Made by a program: the position numbers and the translations under genes
NCBI GenBank assembly: GCA_027311205.1
Contig: DAICZI010000159.1
Coordinates: 1 to 5,219 of the forward strand
From: Beijerinckiaceae bacterium
GTDB lineage: Bacteria; Pseudomonadota; Alphaproteobacteria; Rhizobiales; Beijerinckiaceae
Direction of reading: 5' to 3'
Length of the DNA stretch: 5,219 nt
Notes under the pieces: model-generated
The model's database searches: none
What the model saw: the letters and a program-made list of their open reading frames with translations, nothing else
What the model was told of the DNA's origin: nothing
In this document: positions 1 to 4,864 of the stretch, one piece after another
Layout of the letters: the number at the start of each line of letters is the position of its first letter
Position numbering within the stretch: position 1 is the stretch's first letter

Positions 1-306
1 GGCCGGGGCAGTCATGGTGGGCGGAGCCATGGCGGGCTGGGCAGCGGCGGGGTTCGCCATCGCGAGCGCTTTGGCTTTGCGCTGCGCCTGCTGCTGTTTC
101 TGGAAGGCAAACATCTCAGGGATGAGCTGCGCCGAGGGGTGCAAATCCGGCCCTTCCAGCAAAGCTATTCCGGGTTGATTGATTTCCGCTTCGAGAAAGC
201 CGCGCGGGTCTGAGGCAGCGGTTGTCAGATCGTCGTCGCCACGCGAGCCATAACCAAAGCGGCTCAGGGCCAGATAGCCTTGCTTGACATCAGGGGGGAG
301 TGCCAT
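1..306 (-). CDS. DUF1800 family protein, N-terminal part (runs off left edge)
   Basis: The first 102 residues are visible, from an ATG at 306 reading leftwards. They begin MALPPDVKQGYLALSRFGYG, the usual opening of DUF1800 proteins (a helix ending in an RFGYG-type motif), followed by SRGDDDL and the DPRGFLEAEI segment. Residues about 70-102 form a Gln/Ala/Pro-rich, low-complexity linker, which is common between the opening helix and the main DUF1800 domain. No signal peptide is visible at this start. Full-length members are roughly 450-500 residues, so most of the protein lies outside. A GAGG Shine-Dalgarno six bases before the ATG supports the start. The biochemical role of DUF1800 is unknown; the gene is often followed by a DUF1501 gene, which would lie beyond the left edge. 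Family call is firm, function open. Confidence 0.85.
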   Translation of the reverse strand, partial: MALPPDVKQGYLALSRFGYGSRGDDDLTTAASDPRGFLEAEINQPGIALLEGPDLHPSAQLIPEMFAFQKQQQAQRKAKALAMANPAAAQPAMAPPTMTAPA

Positions 307-344
307 CTTCAACCTCGGAAGGAGCTTTTGTTGGCGTGAAGATG
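304..344 (-). promoter_or_regulatory. Inverted repeat covering the DUF1800 start codon
   Basis: CATCTTCA at 304-311 and TGAAGATG at 337-344 are perfect 8-bp inverted copies, 25 bases apart. In the minus-strand transcript the 3' arm contains the DUF1800 ATG and the Shine-Dalgarno lies in the loop, so folding would hide the start codon. The same repeat could instead be a protein-binding operator. The symmetry is seen directly; any regulatory role is inference. Confidence 0.4.
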
Positions 345-454
345 TCACTTTGAAAATGACTTTTCGATGAACCGAACATGAAAAAAATGTAATGTGATCT
401 GGAGGCCGCATCGCGCGGCTGCGACCTGATTGCCCCTTGGACAAGTTGCCTCTC

Positions 455-1423
455 ATGACCTTCCTTGCAGTGTTCTTTTTGGTGCTCCTTGCGGCCCTTA
501 TGCTTCTGTATGGGTTCAATCTTGTCATGACGCGCCGGATCGAGCGGGCCTTTCCGCCGCGCGGCATCCGCGTCGCGGTTGATGGCGGGCATCTGCATGT
601 GGTGGATATCAAGCCTGACGCGTCGCCGCGCGGCACCATCATCCTGCTGCATGGTGCCAGCGGCAATCTTGCCGACATGACCGGCGCGCTGGGCGAGCCT
701 TTGGCGCAGCGTGGTTTTCGGGTGCTGGCTTTCGATCGTCCGGGCAGCGGTTACAGCGACCGTCCGGGCGGCGAGGCCGCTAGCCAGCCAGACCGGCAGG
801 CGCACCTGGTGCGCCAGGCGGCAGCGGCGCTGGGCGTACGCGAGGCGATTGTGCTGGGTCATTCGCTGGCCGGGGCGATGACGGTGAATTTCGCGCTTGA
901 CCATGCCGATTTCACCCGTGGCGTGGTGCTGCTGGCACCGGTGACGCGGCCCTGGCCGGGGGGAATCGCCGCCTATTACCACATCGCCGCCTCGCGCTGG
1001 ATGGGTCCGTTGTTCAATCGACTGATCGTCATGCCTGCCGGGTTGATACTGCTCAATCGCGCGATTGTGCGTGTGTTTGCGCCCAACCGTGTGCCGCCGA
1101 ACTATGCCCGCGACACAGCTCCTGCCTTGAGTCTGCGCCCCAAGGCCTTTGCGGCCAACGCCCAGGATGTCACGGTGATGCACGCCTTTGTGACCCGACA
1201 GGCCCCGCGCGAGCCTCAGGTCAGTGTGCCCGTTGCCATCATCACCGGGAATCTTGATGGCGTGGTGCTGACGAAAATCCATTCGTACGGGAGCGCCGCC
1301 GCCATCCCCGGCGCAAGTTTGACTGTTCTGGCCGGCGTTGGCCATTCACCGCACCATAGCCGACCCGGCGATGTGCTGGCCGGGATCGAGGCTTTGGCGC
1401 AACGCGTCACTTTTGGTGCTTAG
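455..1423 (+). CDS. Membrane-anchored alpha/beta hydrolase
   Basis: A 322-residue protein of the alpha/beta hydrolase fold. An N-terminal hydrophobic helix (about residues 2-24, FLAVFFLVLLAALMLLYGF) followed by MTRR suggests a single membrane anchor or uncleaved signal. The fold's landmarks occur in order: oxyanion-loop HG in IILLHGASGN (about 62-71), FDRPGSGYSDRP (93-104), the nucleophile elbow GHSLAG with Ser137, a likely acid Asp268 in ITGNLDGVV, and catalytic His297 in GVGHSPHH. Helical cap residues lie between about 165 and 240. I chose the ATG at 455, which places the hydrophobic helix at the very N-terminus; an in-frame TTG at 437 would add six residues. Neither start has a strong Shine-Dalgarno, and a GGAGG at 401-405 is too far from both. 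The gene is divergent from the DUF1800 gene and stands alone. The substrate cannot be told from sequence; lipase/esterase, haloperoxidase-like or epoxide-hydrolase-like activities are all possible. Confidence 0.88.
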   Translation: MTFLAVFFLVLLAALMLLYGFNLVMTRRIERAFPPRGIRVAVDGGHLHVVDIKPDASPRGTIILLHGASGNLADMTGALGEPLAQRGFRVLAFDRPGSGYSDRPGGEAASQPDRQAHLVRQAAAALGVREAIVLGHSLAGAMTVNFALDHADFTRGVVLLAPVTRPWPGGIAAYYHIAASRWMGPLFNRLIVMPAGLILLNRAIVRVFAPNRVPPNYARDTAPALSLRPKAFAANAQDVTVMHAFVTRQAPREPQVSVPVAIITGNLDGVVLTKIHSYGSAAAIPGASLTVLAGVGHSPHHSRPGDVLAGIEALAQRVTFGA

Positions 1424-1443
1424 GTGTCTAGTCCCGGCATTTG

Positions 1444-1746
1444 ATGGACTGGATCAATTTTGAATCTCTGAATCTATGGGCCGCCAAGAATCAGAGGCCA
1501 TGGATTTTGGGAACATCAATCGAGGCGACGGCGGAGTTTTGGGCGAAAGCTCTGCGCGATGCGAAGGCGCGCATTCGGCCCGATTACGTGGTCGAGGCTT
1601 TTGCAGACGATGACGCCGTGCTGGTGATCGACGAAACGGATTTCCTAAAGCCGGGCAAAGCATCGCGCGGCGATGGTTGGCCCTATACCGGCTCGGCTGG
1701 GAAGATCACGAACGGCCAGATCGGCGTGTTTGCGGCCTACGTTTCG
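1444..1746 (+). pseudogene. Degenerate IS701-family transposase remnant
   Basis: From about 1513 the translation reads TSIEATAEFWAKALRDAKARIRP, then DYVVEAFADDDAVLVIDET, then YTGSAGKITNGQIGVFAAYVS. From memory of the family, this is the N-terminus of IS701-type DDE transposases joined directly to the block around the first catalytic aspartate (VIDET). The intervening stretch (RPLF...DGLLG...GRGRWDADALRD in intact members, several dozen residues) is missing, with the join near 1581/1582. Family-invariant positions are changed: DETGF is DETDF, FLKQGKASCG is FLKPGKASRG, and NCQIG is NGQIG. Similarity stops at YVS (1746), so the rest of the catalytic domain is lost, although the frame stays open to a stop at 1816-1818. 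Residues before about 1513 are not recognisable as transposase. No terminal inverted repeats or target duplication are evident. The product cannot be an active transposase. Confidence 0.75.
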
Positions 1747-1802
1747 GGCGTGGATTTGCCCGTGCCTCCCCTGGGTGTGATGAAGATGATGACGCCGAAC
1801 AT
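1737..1802 (-). pseudogene. Fossil 5' end of a ParA/MipZ-like P-loop ATPase gene
   Basis: On the minus strand an ATG at 1802 opens MFGVIIFITPRGGTGKST and reaches a TAG at 1739-1737. This matches the beginning of ParA/MinD/MipZ-type ATPases: a hydrophobic first beta strand (VIIFI) running straight into the deviant Walker A loop, normally KGGTGKST; here Arg replaces the signature Lys. A strong Shine-Dalgarno, AGGAAAGG, lies six bases before the ATG, and codons are GC-ending as in a real gene. Recognisable ParA sequence ends at about 1749, within a few bases of where the opposite-strand transposase similarity ends (1746), so the gene appears to have been broken by an element insertion or deletion that joined it to the transposase relic. 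No later ParA motif is found to the left. The fragment is short, so chance is not excluded; a 21-residue product would be non-functional. Confidence 0.5.
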
Positions 1803-1808
1803 CGGGAG

Positions 1809-1816
1809 CCTTTCCT
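1809..1816 (-). promoter_or_regulatory. Shine-Dalgarno of the ParA-like gene fossil
   Basis: The minus strand reads AGGAAAGG here, with a six-base spacer to the ATG at 1802-1800. Its quality and spacing are a main reason to regard the downstream Walker A-containing reading frame as the genuine start of a former gene. Confidence 0.45.
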
Positions 1817-1833
1817 GATTTGAGGTATTTCTG

Positions 1834-1845
1834 AATTCATGAATT
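1834..1845. promoter_or_regulatory. 12-bp perfect palindrome AATTCATGAATT
   Basis: AATTCATGAATT is its own reverse complement. It lies in the intergenic stretch between the ParA-like fossil (minus, ATG at 1802) and the DUF4160 gene (plus, ATG at 1921), 31 bases upstream of the fossil's start codon. That is a plausible place for an operator of the former gene, but it is AT-rich and could be accidental. It also forms part of the right-hand TGAAT repeat. Confidence 0.3.
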
Positions 1846-1903
1846 TATGGCTTCGTTTCGCCTTTCGTGTGCTCCCGTGCCTCACTGCTGCCAAATGCAT
1901 CTT

Positions 1904-1917
1904 CCCAAGCGCTTGGG
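1904..1917. promoter_or_regulatory. 14-bp perfect palindrome just upstream of the DUF4160 start
   Basis: CCCAAGCGCTTGGG is perfectly self-complementary and ends three bases before the ATG at 1921, covering the place where a ribosome-binding site would be; only a weak TTGGG is present there. It could be an operator for autoregulation of the downstream pair, or part of a promoter/leader. The symmetry is certain; the role is inferred from position. Confidence 0.45.
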
Positions 1918-1920
1918 TTT

Positions 1921-2184
1921 ATGCTAACTTTCAATAGGCGGACGGCTTTACGAATTGATGGTCTCCGGGTCGTGATTTATCCAAACGACCTTCGCCCCCC
2001 ACACGTCCATGTCCTTGGGGCAGGAACCGAAGCTGTGTTTATTCTCGACTGCCCTGCGGGGCCGCCGACCTTGCGCGGGAGCTTTGGTTTCGCCACTGCC
2101 GAACTGAACCGCATAGCCTCGGCTCTTGCCGCCAATATAACCGCACTATGTGCCGAATGGGAGCGCGTCCATGCCGATAAATGA
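1921..2184 (+). CDS. DUF4160 family protein, first gene of a DUF4160-DUF2442 module
   Basis: An 87-residue protein. The DUF4160 signature is clear: a beta strand LRIDGLRVVIYPND (10-23), then the invariant-type PPHVHV (26-31), a strand with A-x-F-I-L (38-42), and the C-terminal helix segment FATAELNRIASALAANITALCAEWERVH (57-84), matching the usual 'ELNRI...W' ending. I chose the ATG at 1921 because it gives the family's typical length; the frame is open upstream to 1867, but those residues resemble nothing. The start has only a weak ribosome-binding site and lies directly after a 14-bp palindrome. The end overlaps the next gene by 14 bases, so the two are co-translated. Small DUF4160 genes commonly neighbour DUF2442 genes, an arrangement resembling toxin-antitoxin pairs. 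No activity is established from sequence. Confidence 0.8.
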   Translation: MLTFNRRTALRIDGLRVVIYPNDLRPPHVHVLGAGTEAVFILDCPAGPPTLRGSFGFATAELNRIASALAANITALCAEWERVHADK

Positions 2185-2587
2185 TAGTGACCGCCTCGCC
2201 GCCGAAACAACGTTGCAAACCCAATTGCCGGGCGTGCCGAAGGCTATCCACGCCCGCTATGACCGCCGGGTGTCGCGGGTGATCGTTGGCCTGGATAACG
2301 GTTTGGAGTTGGCCTTTCCGCCGCGCCTGGCGCAAGGATTAGAGCAGGCCACGCCAGCCGATCTTGCCATCATCGAGATCAGCCCCTTGGGGGACGGCCT
2401 GCACTGGCCGGCGATCGACGCGGATTTGTACGTGCCAGGGCTGCTACAGGGCGTGTTCGGCTCCAAGAGCTGGATGGCTCGCCATCTTGGTGCAGCTGGG
2501 GGCAGGGCGCGCTCGGGTGCCAAAGTCGCCGCCGCGCGAGAGAATGGCCGCAAGGGCGGGCGACCGCGCAAGCGGGCGAGCGCATAG
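2171..2587 (+). CDS. DUF2442 family protein with basic C-terminal tail
   Basis: A 138-residue protein. The DUF2442 core runs from about residue 25 to 93: AIHARYDRRVSRVIVGLDNGLELAFPPRLAQGL, then the hallmark GLHWPAIDADLYVPGLL (76-92). The C-terminal tail (about 109-138) is Gly/Ala/Arg/Lys-rich and ends ENGRKGGRPRKR, an AT-hook-like basic stretch seen in other members of this family; it could contact DNA or RNA. I chose the ATG at 2171 because GGGAG stands seven bases before it; an in-frame GTG at 2150 lacks such a site. The gene starts inside the end of the DUF4160 gene (14-base overlap), indicating translational coupling. If the pair is a toxin-antitoxin-like module, this basic-tailed protein is the better candidate for the DNA-binding antitoxin/repressor, but that is inference only. 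It converges on ruvA. Confidence 0.82.
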   Translation: MPINDSDRLAAETTLQTQLPGVPKAIHARYDRRVSRVIVGLDNGLELAFPPRLAQGLEQATPADLAIIEISPLGDGLHWPAIDADLYVPGLLQGVFGSKSWMARHLGAAGGRARSGAKVAAARENGRKGGRPRKRASA

Positions 2588-2735
2588 CAGCGGCCTGCCA
2601 ATGTCTCCATCTCGACGTGACAGATGGCGGCGCGTGTCGACCTGGTTCCCAACGACCCGCTTTGCCCTCGGCGTCATGTGGCTGCGGGGAAGCGGCCAAT
2701 TTGGAACTTGATGACAAGCCGCCGCGCAACAGACA

Positions 2736-2764
2736 CATTACAAATCCACAATACAACTGTAATG
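2736..2764. repeat. Short inverted repeat abutting the ruvA stop codon
   Basis: CATTACA (2736-2742) and TGTAATG (2758-2764) are perfect 7-bp inverted copies with a 15-base loop, ending exactly at the ruvA stop (2765-2767). In the ruvA transcript it would form an AT-rich, weak hairpin with no T-run after it, so it is a poor intrinsic terminator. It could also be a binding site or a scar of DNA insertion after ruvA. The rest of 2588-2735 shows no gene in any frame that I recognise. Confidence 0.3.
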
Positions 2765-3385
2765 CTAGGCGGATGCCAATTCGCGCAAGCCACGCCGGAT
2801 CAGCGCGCTGGCTTCGGCACTTTCGCCCAAAGCCTGCAAGGCGACTGCCACCGCTGTTGCGGCTTGCGGGCGGCTGTAGCCCAGATTGACCAAAGCCGAA
2901 ATGGCATCCTGCACCGGGCGCGGCACGGTTCGGTCGCCGCCTTCGCCCGCCAGCCGCATCGCGGCGGGATCGAGGCCGGGGGCGAAGGCCGGGGCCTTGT
3001 CTTTCAGTTCGGCCACGAGCCGCGCCGCCAGTTTGGGGCCTACGCCGGGCGCGCGCGCCACGGCGGCCTTGTCCTGCAAGGCCAGGGCCTGCGCCAGGTC
3101 AGCCGGGGGCAGGGTGCCAAGAAGCGCCAGCGCCACTTTGGCCCCTACGCCCTGCACGTTCTGCAAGATGCGAAACCAGTCGCGCTCGTCTTGGGCGAGG
3201 AAGCCAAAGAGCCTGATGGCGTCCTCGCGCACTTGCGTTTCAATCGCCAGCGCCGCCACTTCGCCGCGCGGGAGGCGCTGCAGGGTGCGCGTCGAGCAGA
3301 ACACCACATAACCGACACCGCCGACATCAATGATGGCGTGATCTTCATCGACCGAATCCACAAGGCCCCGCAACTTGCCGATCAT
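2765..3385 (-). CDS. ruvA: Holliday junction branch migration complex subunit RuvA
   Basis: A full-length, 206-residue RuvA. The tetramer binds the four-way Holliday junction and loads the RuvB motor for branch migration in recombinational repair. Visible parts: OB-fold domain I starting [12 protein letters not shown] and including VGYVVFCS (24-31) and the acidic-pin region [10 protein letters not shown] with Glu54/Asp55, which separates strands at the crossover. Domain II has two helix-hairpin-helix motifs, [15 protein letters not shown] (76-90) and [16 protein letters not shown] (112-127), for sugar-phosphate contacts. Then an Ala/Pro linker (about 130-155) and domain [26 protein letters not shown] (157-179), which contacts RuvB. 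The ATG overlaps the ruvC stop by four bases (ATGA), with AAGAGG five bases upstream. Domain III looks intact, so a ruvB should exist, but it is not in the usual place after this gene. Confidence 0.97.
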   Translation of the reverse strand: MIGKLRGLVDSVDEDHAIIDVGGVGYVVFCSTRTLQRLPRGEVAALAIETQVREDAIRLFGFLAQDERDWFRILQNVQGVGAKVALALLGTLPPADLAQALALQDKAAVARAPGVGPKLAARLVAELKDKAPAFAPGLDPAAMRLAGEGGDRTVPRPVQDAISALVNLGYSRPQAATAVAVALQALGESAEASALIRRGLRELASA

Positions 3386-3906
3386 GCCAGCCTCTTGAGC
3401 CGCTGGAGGGACACCCGATGCTGGGCATGGGTGATGGCGACCGCCAGCGCATCAAAGGCATCGGCGCTGGTTGCCGTCGCTTTGGGCAGCAGCACCTTCA
3501 CCATCATCGCCACCTGCGCCTTGTCGGCATGGCCCGCGCCAACCACGGTTTTTTTCACGACATTGGCGGCATATTCGGCAACCGGGCATCCCGCCAAAGC
3601 TGGAGCCAGAAGCGCGATGGCGCGTGCCTGGCCGAGCTTCAGGGCGGATTGCGGATCGCGGTTGATGAAGGTTTCTTCCACGGCCGCCTCATCGGGCTGA
3701 TGGGTGGCAAACACCGCCGCCAGCCCATCGTGAAGCTGGCGCAAGCGCTCTGCCGTGCCGAGCGCCGCGTCGGAACTGATATGCCCGCAGGCGACGAACG
3801 CCAGATGCGTGCCCTCCTGAGTGATGATGCCCCAGCCAGTGTGGCGCAATCCCGGATCAATGCCGATAATGCAGATCGGGCCTTTGGCTCCGGGAAGGGG
3901 TGACAT
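3382..3906 (-). CDS. ruvC: Crossover junction endodeoxyribonuclease RuvC
   Basis: A 174-residue Holliday junction resolvase of the RNase H-like fold; a dimer makes paired symmetric nicks in junctions held by RuvA/RuvB. All four acidic catalytic positions are visible: Asp17 in [14 protein letters not shown], Glu77 in [23 protein letters not shown], and Asp149 and Asp152 in [14 protein letters not shown]. The segment [21 protein letters not shown] (112-132) is the usual junction-contacting region. I took the ATG at 3906, whose A is the last base of the yebC stop codon (TGATG); a TTG one codon upstream is a less likely start. The seven residues before PICIIGID are a modest N-terminal extension compared with E. 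coli RuvC. Its stop overlaps the ruvA start, so expression is coupled on both sides. Confidence 0.97.
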   Translation of the reverse strand: MSPLPGAKGPICIIGIDPGLRHTGWGIITQEGTHLAFVACGHISSDAALGTAERLRQLHDGLAAVFATHQPDEAAVEETFINRDPQSALKLGQARAIALLAPALAGCPVAEYAANVVKKTVVGAGHADKAQVAMMVKVLLPKATATSADAFDALAVAITHAQHRVSLQRLKRLA

Positions 3907-4652
3907 CAACCGCCCATGCGCGCCATCAGCGCGTCGGAGACCTCAAAATTGGCATAGACCGACTGCACATCGTCATTGTCTTCCAGCGAATCGATCAGTT
4001 TGATGATTTTTTCGCCGGTCTCATCATCGACTGCGACGGTATTTTGCGGACGCCAGACGAGGGCCGCCTTGCGCGGCTCGCCAAATTTGGCCTCCAGCGC
4101 TTTGGCGACATCGCGCAGTCCCTCCAGCGAGGTGATGACCTCATGGCCATCGTCGCTGCTGGTGACATCGTCCGCGCCGCATTCCAGAGCGGCGTCAATC
4201 ATGGCGTCAGCGCTGGCGACTTTCAGCGGATATTCGATCACGCCAACCCGGTCAAACATGAAGCTTACCGCGCCGGTTTCGGCCAAGGCACCGCCGGATT
4301 TGGTGAAATAGGAGCGCACCTCGCCCGCCGTGCGGTTGCGGTTGTCGGTCAATGCCTCGACAATCACGGCAACCCCGCCGGGGGCGTAACCCTCGTAACG
4401 CACTTCGAAATAGGTTTCGGCATCGGCACCCGAGGCCTTGCGAATCGCCCGCTCGATGTTATCGCGCGGCATGTTTTCTGCCCGCGCCTCGATGATGGCC
4501 GAGCGCAACCGTGCATTCATAGCTGGATCAGGCAGGCCAGCTTTGGCGGCCACCGTGATTTCACGTCCGAGTTTGGAAAACAGTTTGGCGCGGATTGCAT
4601 CCTGCTTGCCCTTTTTGTGCATGATATTCTTGAACTGGCTATGACCTGCCAT
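3906..4652 (-). CDS. yebC: YebC/PmpR-family gene-expression regulator
   Basis: A 248-residue cytoplasmic YebC/PmpR protein, the normal family length. Conserved segments: the start [18 protein letters not shown] (1-18), [10 protein letters not shown] (23-32), [11 protein letters not shown] (60-70), [14 protein letters not shown] (86-99), [14 protein letters not shown] (120-133) and the C-terminal [11 protein letters not shown] (227-237). The family has been described both as transcriptional regulators (PmpR) and, more recently, as factors helping ribosomes through difficult peptides; sequence alone does not decide. The ATG at 4652 is correct: it gives the universal MAGHSQF start and has GAGGG five bases upstream... 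the open frame extends a further 33 codons upstream to 4751, but those residues are not family sequence. It is the first gene of the yebC-ruvC-ruvA operon, sharing one base with the ruvC start. Confidence 0.95.
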   Translation of the reverse strand: MAGHSQFKNIMHKKGKQDAIRAKLFSKLGREITVAAKAGLPDPAMNARLRSAIIEARAENMPRDNIERAIRKASGADAETYFEVRYEGYAPGGVAVIVEALTDNRNRTAGEVRSYFTKSGGALAETGAVSFMFDRVGVIEYPLKVASADAMIDAALECGADDVTSSDDGHEVITSLEGLRDVAKALEAKFGEPRKAALVWRPQNTVAVDDETGEKIIKLIDSLEDNDDVQSVYANFEVSDALMARMGG

Positions 4653-4678
4653 GCTACCCTCGATATTATCCTGCCGCG

Positions 4679-4841
4679 CCGCCAGCAAAGCGGCCCGGTC
4701 TCCTGCCCTCACGACAAAACTGCCGCCGGTGGAAGCTGATGGGCGCGGCACCTCTGGCGGGGTGTCTGTTGCGCTTGCGGCGACCGGTCGGTTATTTGGC
4801 CGCAGACTCTATACGCTGGCGCGGCCCGCCTGCAAAGCGGC
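4679..4841. repeat. 15/16-bp direct repeat at both ends of the yebC-anmK intergenic region
   Basis: CCGCCAGCAAAGCGGC at 4679-4694 recurs as CCGCCTGCAAAGCGGC at 4826-4841, one mismatch in 16. The left copy lies 26 bases before the yebC start and the right copy 23 bases before the anmK start. The left copy, with the preceding G, contains GCCGC/GCGGC inverted arms. Between them is a 10-bp palindrome CGACCGGTCG (4781-4790) within an inverted pair TGCGGC/GCCGCA (4776-4781, 4799-4804). No convincing sigma-70 promoter is seen in this 212-bp region, which must hold start signals for both genes. A shared regulator site is possible; GC-rich chance similarity is the alternative. Confidence 0.35.
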
Positions 4842-4864
4842 GCGCAACATGCTAAAGGCGGCTC

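Larger units (their letters stand above)
1461..1851. repeat. Paired TGAAT-type 20-bp repeats flanking the IS remnant
   Basis: The 20 bases at 1461-1480 and 1832-1851 agree at 15 positions. Each consists of two 8-base units starting TGAAT (TGAATCTC+TGAATCTA on the left, TGAATTCA+TGAATTTA on the right) followed by TGG. They sit on either side of the transposase remnant and the ParA-like scrap, in direct orientation. They may be a diverged duplication tied to insertion or rearrangement, or a chance similarity of AT-rich intergenic DNA. Confidence 0.3.

Noticed and set aside
350..395. Possible promoter (TTGAAA at 350-355) for the hydrolase
   Set aside because: No matching -10 at a suitable distance; not supportable as a promoter call.
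290..1345. Minus-strand open frame (351 codons) opposite the hydrolase
   Set aside because: His/Arg/Gln-rich translation typical of GC-rich antisense frames; the plus strand encodes a complete alpha/beta hydrolase.
1759..1883. 10-bp direct repeat CCCGTGCCTC at 1759-1768 and 1874-1883
   Set aside because: Too short and isolated; the first copy is part of the Walker A codons of the ParA-like fossil, so a separate meaning is unlikely.
1867..1920. 18-residue N-terminal extension of the DUF4160 protein
   Set aside because: It would run through the 14-bp palindrome, has no family similarity and makes the protein longer than usual.
2588..2764. Possible ruvB remnant after ruvA
   Set aside because: Translation of the minus strand in the frames examined shows no RuvB N-terminal or Walker motifs.
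2624..3700. Long plus-strand open frame (358 codons) across ruvA and ruvC
   Set aside because: It is the antisense shadow of ruvA/ruvC; the translation resembles no family, while the minus strand gives two clear, motif-complete proteins.
3900..4739. Plus-strand open frame (279 codons) opposite yebC
   Set aside because: Antisense shadow of a highly conserved gene in GC-rich DNA; no recognisable motif or credible start.
4653..4751. 33-codon N-terminal extension of YebC
   Set aside because: YebC proteins begin MAGHSQF, found at 4652 with its own Shine-Dalgarno; the extension shows no family sequence.
4769..4815. Possible anmK promoter (TTGCGC or TTGCGG with TATACG at 4810-4815)
   Set aside because: Spacing is about 29 bases or more, far from the usual 16-18; no proper -35 precedes TATACG.
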